From Rhynochetos jubatus (lineage: Eukaryota > Chordata > Aves > Eurypygiformes > Rhynochetidae): a stretch of 64,000 bases of DNA. A program made the position numbers and the translations under genes. Every line of letters begins with the position of its first letter. The first letter of the stretch is position 1. The DNA lies in contig CM050648.1 in assembly GCA_027574665.1 (NCBI GenBank), positions 37,582,200 to 37,646,199 on the forward strand, written 5' to 3'. Positions 1-40,015 of this stretch are shown here, in pieces. The notes under the pieces were generated by a model. The model made no database searches. It was not told the origin of the DNA and was given only the letters and a program-made list of their open reading frames with translations.

Positions 1-177
1 AAAGACGGGAGAGCACGCAAGCAGCAGTTCCTTTGCTTCCCCAGCCCCAGGAGAGAAGGCCTGCTCCTCACGGGGTTCAGCTGCACCTCTCTAGAAGAGG
101 AGGAATAATCCCCCTTGGCTAGAGACAGGCGGGCGAAAACCCCTGCATCAGTCACAAAAAGATGAATTTTACCTCCC

Positions 178-183
178 TTTATT
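178..183 (-). promoter_or_regulatory. Candidate SGK3 poly(A) signal (distal)
   Basis: AATAAA on the minus strand about 2.36 kb after the stop codon. It would give a longer 3' UTR than the signal at 1112. It is a motif match only. Confidence 0.35.
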
Positions 184-1111
184 GCATACCTGACAAAACA
201 GGTGCCTCCTGTGTACATTCTTTGACTGTCTCTTGTCTGGGCTGTACCACATTTAGTGCTTCAGACTTCAGTTTTCAGCCCAGCACGGGTGAAGGGGCTA
301 CTGCACTGAACCTAGCCATCTTCAAAATCCAGCATCGCGGAACGCAGGCGCAGAACAAGAGCACTAGATACACAAGTGCTGCGATGATGTACACAGAGTC
401 TGTTCTCTCTGCAAGTCCCGGTCTGATTGAGGCATTTCACAACAGGAACTTAATAGGAGAAGAAACAAGGTGAGGTATTGCAAGTGGCATGTTTAACACA
501 TTCACACTTTGCCAAAAAGGCAGAGTCTGCTGAAGGAAAAAGCTTGATAAGCAATTATTAAGCTGCTCTCCCAGAAATAACTTCAGCTACCACAGCCTTT
601 TTTTTTTTTAGTATGAGAATTTCTAACAATCAATTTCTGCTTTCCAGTCCATCAGAAAGACATATGTTTGGAAAAAGAAAAAAAAAATCACACACACACA
701 CACACCCCCCACCCCCCCAACAAATCCCTGAAATCCAAAGCATAAGGCTGTGGTTCCAAATGATTGTAACCGCAAGAAAGGGGCTCACAGCGTTGTTGGT
801 TGTTCTGAACAGCTGCACAGCTATTTCCAAAGAGCAGCGCTATGGAAAATGAGCGTCAAACCACCAGTCTTCTCCCACAAAAAAATGCGGTTCCTTCCTC
901 CCTTCCCTCCATGCCAATGTCAATTCTTACTTCTTTTACCAGCCTCCCCTTCCAACACCTCACACAGCAACTGCTCAGCATCACTTAAGCACTATGCAGG
1001 ATAGTGCTATAGGAGATACTACTCCTTGAGAGAAGCACGTAATCCTGTTTTAGCTTCCTCTTGTCTCATGTTTTACTGTTGACACAACATTAATTTCACA
1101 AGAATTATGAT

Positions 1112-1117
1112 TTTATT
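1112..1117 (-). promoter_or_regulatory. Candidate SGK3 poly(A) signal (proximal)
   Basis: AATAAA on the minus strand about 1.42 kb after the stop codon, in AT-rich 3' UTR sequence. It is a motif match only. Confidence 0.4.
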
Positions 1118-2540
1118 CACTTGTTTCCCCAATATTCTCAATTTTTAACTGTTCTTGATGCAATATAGATAGCATTTCTCTTAGCTAGTTCTTACTTGGT
1201 CAAAAATGAGATTATTTAGATACTGAAATTTAGCTAATATTTAACTCTGGCTACTCAATGTCTTACCAGACTTCTCTCAAATTGGGGCACTTAACGTATT
1301 TATGAACAAAAAACACGGAACATTTTTGAAGTAACAGACAAAAATAAGTTGTTATTTACAAGTCATATATATAATAAAACTATTACTGTGATAGGCCTTT
1401 ATACACTGTAACTGCAGTCAATTTTTGCATTGCTTAAAAAAATTTCCTTAAACAGAAATTGTTCAGAATTATCAGTTTGTCCATACACGTGTATGTTAAA
1501 AGAAATACAACAGCTTTTCACATTTTCAAAGTTATCAGCGTAGTTTACATTTTTTCCCCTAATACCAAGTGAAGATTTAAAAATGGTGCAAACTGAAACA
1601 CAAAGACAAGTAGCTATGAACGTTGAAATACAATAAATTTGGAACATTAGTGTTTCCAACTATAAATCTGTGAGAAAAGTCCCCAGTATTTGGCATGATC
1701 CCCTCACCACCCAGCCCCAAAAGGTCAAAGCAAGATAGCCTTTTAAAGTAACACTGATTATTGCATATTATATCTTTGGAAAAGCAGAGTTTTAACCAAA
1801 AATATTTTTAATGTAGTTGAAATATAGACGTATTTATCTCAAAGAGGAAAGAGAAGTAGAACACATGATCAGTAATGTTATCGAATCAATCCAGTTAATT
1901 CGTTCCCTCCCTGCTTTGAGCAATCTCCCATACCTCGGATAATCCAGCTGAGTGAATGGGCAAGAGCCGCAGACCAGCTTTACGGGACCAGCTTCTCATT
2001 CTGTAGAAGGCCTTTAAGAATCTCGGTCTTAACTTGTATAAACCCCTCATTTAAGTGCTGACAGGTAAATTGACACATTTCAAACTGATATAACAGGGAA
2101 AACATTTACTTTTTTTACACCAGGATATACAAAAGACAGTTTGCATAGTTACAATTCAAGCACAAAGTCACTGTAAATAGGTACAAAAGCATTTATAAAT
2201 TTACTAAACTTTCTGCTGTTTGTGCCAGCCAAATGTTAGACAGGTATGAATGTAAACTTGAAGGGATTGAGAACAGTCAGTGTTTTTGCTTAAAAAATAT
2301 GTAAATAATGCTTTTTAAAGGTTTTAAAAAATATTTTCTGCAGCAGGAACAAACAGTTCAAACCCCAAAGCAAGCCATCCAAAATGCCCGAATTCCTCCT
2401 ATACAGCAGAGAAAGTTTGTTCATAGGTTTCAATCCTACATACAAAACGAGGCACTAGTTACACTATTTTGTAATGTGTCCATAACCTGACCATTTCAGT
2501 TCAGCCCAAGACTTTCAACACACCGTTGGCTTCTAACTTC

Positions 2541-31283
<28,743 letters not shown>

Positions 31284-34200
31284 TGTACGGGTTCTTTCGA
31301 CAGATTTGTTACAGGACGCTGCTTCGGGTGTTGCAATCAGAGGGTATCTTCAACGGTATTGATCCGAGATACTCAGCTTTTCTTGAGAAAATGTGAATTC
31401 CATCATGTAATCTTAAAGTGAACATAAAAGAAAAATTAAGTACAGGAACACTTAACTCACAGTGCTAAAACCTGTATGACAAGAGCTTTTCCTGGCAGGA
31501 AACGCACTTCACTATGCATATACACAGCCAAAATCATTACAGTTTTGCAAATGGTTTCATGCTTGTGGGCCTTTATTGTTTCACTGAAATCACTCACGTT
31601 CCTCTAAGGACACAAGTGCACACTGGAAACAGACCTGGGCCCACTACAGACAATAAAGGAACAAAGAGACAGCACAGAGAAGTAATTAAAGATGACAACC
31701 TGGTATCAGACATCTGAGAAAAGCCACTAATGTGTACATTCAGAACAGTTTATTTCAAAACCAAACGTTTTCAACTGCATGAGCCTGTACCTGAGGGCAT
31801 TTCAGATCTGTCAGAACATGCTGAGTGTGTTTAATTATCACATCAGAGATGAAAGATGACATGAGAAAAAATAATTTTTCATGTGAATTTTAGGGAGGGA
31901 CACAGGTAGCATCACGTGTCTCCCTGAATAGCTACCTCCTCTGCCCCCTCTTCCCCCATGCTTGGCATACTTTGTGTTTAGCAGGACAGTAAGGTCGTCT
32001 GCTCCTTTCAGTAGAACAGTTAGCTTCTTGCAGAACTTGAGAAGGGCACAAGACAAGAGAGAGGATAAAGCCATCAAAAAGTCACAGAACTTGGTATTAA
32101 CTAGCTGCCTCTTCACTCCCTGAGAGACAGCATTCTCCAAACCTGCCTTGAGCACAAGCCAACTTCTTTCTGGACTGTACTGCAAACAACAGGACCTTCA
32201 GCACTGCCTAGAAGAAGCCAAAATTAATGCTACGTAGCTGCAACCCTCTGTTCAGGCCTGCACAGCCATCTGAAGTGTTTCTGTGAATGCAGCTCGGCTT
32301 TTAGAACGCTCTGTGTCTGACCAACGTACAAACATGAGAATTTGGGGTTTTTTTTTTTTTTTTAGAAAGAGGAGCCCTCGGTTCTCTTCAAAACACCCAG
32401 AGGAAAAAGCAGCGCCCAGCTCAACATTTAACTCCCTATTTTCTTAAATCAGGGAAGTATAAAAGTGAATTGTATATTTCATATCTCAAATTTCCCAAAA
32501 GCACAAACTAATCCAAAGCAGTTCTGCTATTAGAGAGACACCCATATTTATGTTGGCAGGAAGGCCAAAGCCCCTGGAATCCAGTGAAAAGACTTGTTCT
32601 TGATACCCAACTAGTCTCAGTCAGTTGACTATTTTTCTTTTTCCCCAAAAGCCAGATAATCTCCCTGGTTCAAACTTAAATGTTATGATTCCTCCTGTAG
32701 CCATTTAAAATTAAGTAATTTTCAAAGACCTTTTTGTTTTAAGTCACCAGATAGAAGTGTTTGAAACCACTGTAATCACAGCTAAGTGACTGATCATCCA
32801 TACTACAATACCTTTAGAGATTTATTTTCAGTTACATCTGCATTTACCTTAATTTGATTGTTCCCTACTATATTGATTAGGTAATTATAGGACTGAGCAG
32901 GCTTAAGCTTCCCTCCCAGCCTTTGTTTGACTACAGCTCATCCAAGTCAGTTACACAGACTTTGAGTTTCAAACTGGTTTCTCTTTTCCTTTGGCAAGCC
33001 ACTATTAAAAGCTTTGTTACAACAAGGCAGAGTTTCCATCTGTCACAATTTTATACTAGCATGGACTGAGGACCAGACACTAAAATTAAGATCTGTGCTC
33101 TATCATAAAAGGTCCACTAAAACAGTCAATAGGCACCACATTCAGTGTTTCACTAAACTTAGACTTTACTAAGTACTTATATCAATCTTGAGCCACTTCA
33201 AGTCCAGCGCCAGGAACTGAGCACAAGTCCCTGTGATTATATCTTCCTCCTCATCACAGAAAAACAAGTAAAGCTTTAAAATGGATTAGGTGTTCCCTGA
33301 CTAAAATAACTCACCATCCTTCTCCTCTTGTAAACTGACGTTCATTACAAAGGCTCCTAACATGCTTGCACTCGTTCTCGCAATATAAGCTGTGCTTCTG
33401 TCATCCCTTTCCTTTTTTATTCTTGGTGTCATAGTTTTAAACACCAGGACAGAACGAGTACGAATTAAAAGCTGTAGTCCAAAGTATAACACTTGGAAGA
33501 CTGAGCTTTATTCCAGATCTGAAGTTGAAAGATCTACAGAAAACAAAAGAAGGAAGCATCACACAGATTAATTCAGGAAAAGTTTATTCATCGTACTGGG
33601 GAGAAAAAGGATAAACCAGCTGAGAAGCTAAAACTGCAATGTTCATATTTCCTTCTTTAAGCTGCCTGGAAGATCGCTGGCTGTGATTTTCTTCTCCTGA
33701 GGTATCTCCTCTGAGTTGTGCTTGGGTCACCAACGCTAGGCAGAACTGACAAACTTGGAAGAAATGCGTTACCAGCTGGCCACTGAGCTCCAGAGCATCA
33801 GAGCTTTCTTTCAGCTTCTATTTGCCACGAGTCTATCGGCTCTTGAGAGCTTCTTTTATCTGAACTGTAGGTCTGACTGCAGAAAGAGGGACAGATTTGC
33901 CTTAATCTTTGCCATGCTGTAGTTTAGGAACACAGCTGTAGTTTTAGCAGCAGGTAAAACCACTACTGTGGTAACTACATGAAGTAATAACAGAGAGCAA
34001 GCAGTAGAGACGTAGTTTCATCCACAGCTTCGAAAGTGCAAACTGCAGTGTCTTGAGGGTTGCCAGATACGAGTGAATTTAAAAGACGGTCAGTTGAGAA
34101 GTCTCTGCATCTGGCTCTAGCTTTTCCTGCCACTAAGAACAAGTATGCCCTGGCCACAGCTTTGCTAACAGGCACACAGGAGAAGGAACTTTAGAAAAGC

Positions 34201-37200
34201 AGCTTGCAAAGTAAATACTCCTTAAATCATACTCGGGCACTAGCGAAACAGCATGTGGATAACACATGACAGGCAAACACCCAGACCAGTGCTGTCCAGA
34301 AGCAGCTCAAACTTTTGAGTTGCTATAGTATCTAGGCCTGGAACAGGGGAAGGCGGACAAATGCTAGAGGAGAACAGGAGTCACATCCTCCTGGCAAAGT
34401 TTCAGCCCTATCAACTGCTATGCTGTCCATTTTCTCCATGGTGGCTGTCAGAAAGCAAGCAGTATTTTCACCATTTCCTGCGGGAAGCCACAACAATGTC
34501 AGATTTCAGGCTGACCCTTGCCTCTGGTGAAGTAAGGGCAGGGCAGTAACAGAACCCTGACACAATGAGTACACGTACAGATCTACTATACCCACAAATG
34601 AAGAATTTTCTGAATGTCTTACAATAAAGTATTTTGTGCAACCTCATAATAGCTACATTCAACAGGAAACATTATATAGTTTAGTGGTACATGACAACCT
34701 CCTTTTACTCCTTTCTACATAAGCTAGGCTCAAACAGCATTAGATAATGTTTCTGTACAGAATAAAAAGTCTCATTAAACTTCAGAAACTTTCTTTTCTC
34801 TTTTAAATTATAATGGTCTGAGAAGGATACCACTGTGTAACCAAAGACCCTTGTTCTGGGTGCTTATGAGTCAATCTCTGCCAAGACTGTTCAAAACTAG
34901 ATTAGGAAGATGTGTACTCACCTGCTGGGCCACTACCAGCTGTAGCCAAATTGCCTTAAATGCCTCTAAGGCCAGTGCAAATCAGCTACCACACTCACTA
35001 CAACTTGGCGTAAGACAAGGGAAGCAAAGACAAGAACAGTTAAAAAACCCAAAAGACAGTCTCCCTGCCAGCAGGCTTGGAAAAATCACCAGGATCCATC
35101 CTGACCCACGGGAACAGAACAGGTATTTCCCTATACACTAATTAGCTACCTAGAAAGACTTACTCTAGGACTGAGTCACCAGTGAAACCAGCTGCTGAAA
35201 ATCTCACCTGAGTGCAATTCCAGTTACAGAAGGAACCTGCACAAACAGAAAGTAAGGTACAGGATACGGGCCTATTACTTGCTATAAACATTATTCCATT
35301 TCCTCTTACTTTCTCTAAAGTATCATCTTTGGCATACTTTTCATCACTTCCTCAGTCTTCTCCACAAATATCCTGGTAATGACTCAACATATCACTGGAC
35401 ATTACACAATCTTTGAGAAAGCCCAGAAAGTCAGCTTTTCCTCAACCGCCGTATGATGAAACAGTCTCCCACTTTCTTGGTAGCAGACAAACAGCTGACA
35501 CATAGGAAATGGGAGGCAAGGTATTCAGAACCCAGTGCAACAGAACTACAGGATGTCAGGGACTGTAGGAGAATTCACATGCTTCAGAAAGAGTCAAAGC
35601 AGAACACAGATTGCTAATCTGTAAAGAGAGGTGGATGGTCGGAAGCTGTTGAATGAATAGGTTCTGAAGAAAACAGGTTTCACATAGGCCATGCTTTAAA
35701 ATACTACATACATACCATTTCTAATACGAGAACACTGAACACCAGTGTAGACCCCTATAAATATTGCAGCTGAAGAAAAAGGAGACCACTAATCAAAATA
35801 TTCTGGCCAATCCTCGGTTTATCTCCACACTCCCTTGTAACTGCAATTTGAGAGAAGAATTGAGAATTCAGCCATTGGTGTAAAGTAAAAGGCCTGCTCC
35901 CTGTTTACACACCCACCTTGGGGTTTTTTTAAATCTCTAGTAGCACCACCGTGGAAAGCAAACTGCTGTTCTGCAGCTATGTGGGCAAAGTCCAATTCCA
36001 CTGATTCTTTCTACTTGTAGAAAAGGAGAGCAGCTAAAGTGAAACTGAGGGAGAGAAATAAGGAACTAGTCTTTTTTTGTCTCCATCAAATGTACTTTGG
36101 AGAAGTCATGCAGACATTTACTTGCCACGATTCTACTGCACCCAAGAACATCCCTTCTGCCCCACCTCCCAAAATAAACTCCAGTAAATTACTCTAGCTG
36201 CTATATAACAAGATTTGTGGCTTGGACTGGACCTATTTGCATTCATGTTTACTGCATGACAGAACACAGGTTCTTTACTCTTGTAAGCAAACCCTGAGTA
36301 ATAAAATGGGTCAAAAGAACAAATACTGCCAATAAAAGGCAGCTGTCTTTTAATCCTGAACACAGGTCATAGTAATTTCATCTTTAGCCAGCGTTCACAT
36401 TATCTGAAAACGTCACTGCAACCCTCAGATGATGACTTACACAAACAGCAGAGCACATAAGAAAAATAACATTTGCGTTACACTTTCTACCTGCACGTCT
36501 TGGTGTGCTTCCTCAGCCTTCCTACACACCAGCTCCAATTAGTTAAATGTCCACGCCTAAGGATAGCACAGGTGAAAAGCTGTAGCAACAGCACTGTGAG
36601 CTACTTTCAAGAGGTCTTAGAGACAGCTTGATACCAGCCACTTGCAACATTGTCAATTCTACATAAGAGGGCAGTCAGGCTTCAGTAAACACAAAGCAAA
36701 TAATCCCAGCCTCATTTTGCACCTCTTGATGAGGATTAACTGAGAGAACCCCAAATTTAAATTCTGGATATACTGCCCATTTTTTTACGTGACCTTCAAC
36801 AAAAGTCACCAACTGTTCTTCCCCTAAATAGATCAGATTTCTGCTGTGTTTAAGGTTGGTGTTATTGCTAATGAATCAAAAACGGAGAAAGTTGCAGCAT
36901 TTTAGGTACTGTAACTGGCAAAAGAGTAAAATCCATACAACAGAATATATCTGGATGTTAAAATAAATCCAAGGTACAGTTCACAATCCAGAAAACACAC
37001 TTTTGAAGTCCGTGCTCTACAGAATTCATAGCTGCCTAGAACCATAAAGCCGATGGATAATGAAAAGACAACTTAAATATCGGAATATAAAAAGCAAGTA
37101 AGAGAAAGAGCCTTTAGCAATACCCAAATCACATGCCCAGTTCCCCACCACTTGATTCCTCATGTTACAGCACTGCAACTACAGCTAGTATTTTACTTCC

Positions 37201-38300
37201 ATTCTTCAAGGACAGTTTACAAACTCCTGCAGGTAACAGCATACATTGACCTCCCACATATTTTAGCGCTGCAGAGAATAAGAAGGCATTTTAATTCTAT
37301 AAGGATTCAGAGAACAGTTGTTTATAGCAGAATTTGGTGCAATAACGTCCGATGTGGTGAGGCTGCAATTTGCAATCAAAGGTGGGAATTAAGATTGGAA
37401 AGCAGCAATTTTAACACAATTCATCATCACCCTGTAACCACTAGCGACTACTACTTCAGCTTTAAAATTGTCAGGGTTCGAAAACAACCAGTACTTCTGA
37501 CATGTGCAAGTTAAACACGCTCTATTTCTGACCTGAATGAGTATCGCAAAGTATCTTTTAAGAAATTGGTCAGTTTTCTAGCTTTAAGTTATTAGAAATA
37601 CCACGCACAAAGACCACCTTGACCTTAACAGTGAACATTCCAAAACGTTTTCCAAAAGTTGGTAACATATTTTCCTGAAATCTGAAGTATCTTTAAAGCC
37701 TTCAGGAAAATGCTCCTCCACACACACATACCTTTTTTATCATTAGTTTGCATTGCAGTCACTGAAGAAACTGCTGTGCAGGTGAAGACAAAAAGACCCC
37801 CACCACAACTGTATTTAGACATGCAGACTGGAACACCACAGACATTAAAGGAACCCAAAATGGAATAACAGCGGCCTTTAAAAACACAGATTCATTCTGC
37901 ATGAGTCTATAAACGCTTCATACGCGTTTGAAAGGAGTTATACAAAAAAATTAGCCACAAGGATACTGCAACAAGTGATACTTGCAGAAGCCCTCCGTGC
38001 CAAATAACTGGAAGAACCGTACCGGCAGTACTGTGTTGAACAAAACGCAGCACCAGCACCAAAACCTACCTTCAGTTTAAAGGGGAATAACAAACGAACA
38101 TTCCATAGGGCAAAACTACTCAGCTCTAGCAGCGCAACAGTTACACGGTCAAGAACTGCTCAAGGGGGAAATTCACAGAAATATTTAAAAAAAAAAAAAA
38201 AGAGACGAGCTGTCAGAAAAGCTTCACCCTTAATGCTTTACAGCTGCCTCTTAATTAACCTTCACGAAATTAAATTCCTCCAGGGTACCCGAATCCCTGC
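31284..38300 (-). other. SGK3 5' UTR part of first coding exon and upstream non-coding DNA
   Basis: The first part, up to roughly 31.35-31.4 kb, is 5' UTR of the exon holding the start codon. The remainder is most likely the intron or introns separating it from a non-coding first exon in a CpG island. Non-coding 5' exons cannot be called here by eye. No protein-coding signal or recognised transposon was found. Confidence 0.6.
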
Positions 38301-38339
38301 AAGCCAGCACTGCCTAAAAAGCTTTCCCTTTTCAGGACG

Positions 38340-39160
38340 ACGCCTCGGTGCGTGTTCTGCCGCAGGTGCGTATTCTCCACCCCCCAAACCGCCAGCTCCC
38401 TCTGGGCATTCCCACCCCTCGGCCCAGCGACTGGCGAGCAACTACCGGGGACCGGGACCCGCACCCGCCCTACCGCGCAAGCGGGACGGCCGGCTCCCCG
38501 CGCAGTTCGGGGAGGAAACCGCGCTGCTCACCGCCGCCCCGGCGGCTACGCTCGGCTCCCTGGGTTTGAGGAAGTTACAAATTTCTCGCATTCCCGGCCC
38601 TCCCCGCTCCAGCGGCGGCGCTGCCCGTCCCCCCACCCACCCGTTGGGGCTCGGCGGCAGTCCCACTGCCCCGCGCCCGGCAACCCGCAGGCTCACGCAC
38701 AGGCGGCTCACAGGGCGAAGAAAAGGCGGCTCCGCCGAGGAGAGGCGGGGAAGGCCGCCCCGCAGGCCCCCGGCCCGCGCCTCGCCTCAGCGCCGCGCCG
38801 CGCGGCCCCCGGCACGTGCGGGGGAGGGCGAAGCCCCGGTTCAGTCCCTCCCAGGGAACACCCAGCGCGGGCTCGAGCCCGCCGGCGGCGCGCGGAGGCG
38901 CCCCTGAGGCCCGCGGCCGGCCGGCCTCCCGCGCCCCTCCGCCCCCGCGGCGCCAGGCTGCGGCCCGGGCGTGGCGCGGCCCGGGCTGCCCGCGCAGCTC
39001 CTCCCCGGCCCCGTCTGGTCCCGGGCTGTGGGCCGGAGCCGTGGGGGAGAAGGGCCTTTTGAAGTACAACTTCCCGCTTTTCCCCGTCCCCGCTGCTAGG
39101 GCTCAGCCGCCTCTGCTGGGCGGCTCCCGGCAGAAACGCCTGCAAATCGGCACCGTGGAA
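38340..39160. promoter_or_regulatory. CpG island 1, candidate SGK3 promoter
   Basis: About 0.8 kb is very GC-rich and dense in CpG, in sharp contrast to the AT-rich flanks. It contains Sp1-like CCGCCC boxes and an E-box CACGTG at 38813-38818. A good minus-strand splice donor (GGCG then GTGAGC) puts a possible first-exon end at 38532, about 7.2 kb upstream of the SGK3 start codon. A plus-strand donor-like CAG-GTGCGT near 38363 means divergent transcription is possible. The promoter role is inferred from position and composition. Confidence 0.7.
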
Positions 39161-39310
39161 GTCGCCGCTCTGCTAAAAATAATAACAAACCCCAGGAATT
39201 ATTATTAACAATTATTTTCTGAAAAAAAAAAATCACTTTCAGTGGCAGCACCACTTCCGCTCTGCTAACTAGATCTGGAAGCGCTCGACAGCCGGGACTT
39301 GGCGTGGATT

Positions 39311-39362
39311 CGGTTGAAGAGAACAGACCACGGCATCGGTTGAAGAGAACAGACCATGGCAC
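39311..39362. repeat. 26-bp tandem duplication
   Basis: The unit beginning CGGTTGAAGAGAACAGACCA occurs at 39311-39336 and again immediately at 39337-39362. The copies differ at two positions. It lies between CpG island 1 and a CR1 copy. Confidence 0.95.
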
Positions 39363-39564
39363 CCATTTATGTTAAAGCCTCGTGTTTATCGAGGATGGGC
39401 TACGGTCTCTAAACGCCTATCTTCACCATTCAGGCAAGGGCTCAGAGCAAAGAATGTCTAATGTGGACGGTAACACTCAGGATGAGGTGAAAGCCTATGT
39501 CATTTCAGCTTCCTCCATATAAACACCTGAAGTGATTCTCGGGATTTCAAGTGTCATGTGAAAA

Positions 39565-40015
39565 ACGAGCAAGTGCAGGGCCACTGAGATGATGAAGGGC
39601 CTGGAGCACCTTCCATGTGAGGAAAGGCTGAGAGAGCTGGGGCTGTTCAGCTTGGAGAAGAGGAGGCTGAGGGGGGATCTTATCAATGCTTATCAATATC
39701 TAAAGGGTGGGTGTCAGGAGGATGGGGCCAGGCTCTTCTTAGTGGTGTCCAGGGACAGGACTAGGGGCAGTGGCCGTAAACTGGAAAACAGAAGGTTCAG
39801 CCTGAACATGAGGAAACCCTTCTTCCCTGTGAGGGTGACAGAGCACTGGGACAGGCTGCCCAGAGAGGTGGGGGAGTCTCCTTCCCTGGAGACTTTCAAA
39901 AGCTGCCTGGCCCTGTTCCTGTGTGATCTGCTCTAGGTGCTCCTGCTCTGGCAAGGGGGTTGGACTAGATGATCTTTAGAGGGCCCTTCCAACCCCTAAC
40001 ACTGTGAATCTGTAA
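39565..40015 (+). mobile_element. CR1 non-LTR retrotransposon, 5'-truncated
   Basis: The sequence matches the familiar avian CR1 3' region: GGCTGAGAGAGCTGGGGCTG, then CACTGGGACAGGCTGCCCAG, and a 3' end GGTTGGACTAGATGATC followed by CCTTCCAACCCCTAACACTG. A 115-codon open frame at 39589-39936 is a surviving piece of the CR1 ORF2 C-terminus, not a host gene. Truncation at the 5' end is normal for CR1. Confidence 0.93.

Larger units (their letters stand above)
1..2540 (-). other. Probable SGK3 3' UTR and downstream flank
   Basis: This AT-rich sequence follows the SGK3 stop on the minus strand and has no further supported exon. Candidate poly(A) signals on the minus strand are AATAAA at 1112-1117, AATAAA at 178-183 and ATTAAA near 1805-1811. 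The true end of the transcript cannot be chosen from sequence alone. A short CA repeat is at about 689-705. No neighbouring gene was recognised. Confidence 0.6.

Noticed and set aside
1-2540. Possible exon of the next gene downstream of SGK3 (MCMDC2 in mammals)
   Set aside because: No frame in this segment resembles a MCM-like protein, and the sequence reads as 3' UTR and flank.
38233-39208. Several long open frames on both strands in CpG island 1
   Set aside because: They overlap each other in all frames, are Pro/Arg/Ala-rich and show no domain or codon pattern beyond GC content.
39589-39936. A 115-codon frame that looks like a protein gene
   Set aside because: It is the C-terminal remnant of CR1 ORF2 inside the retrotransposon copy at 39565-40015.
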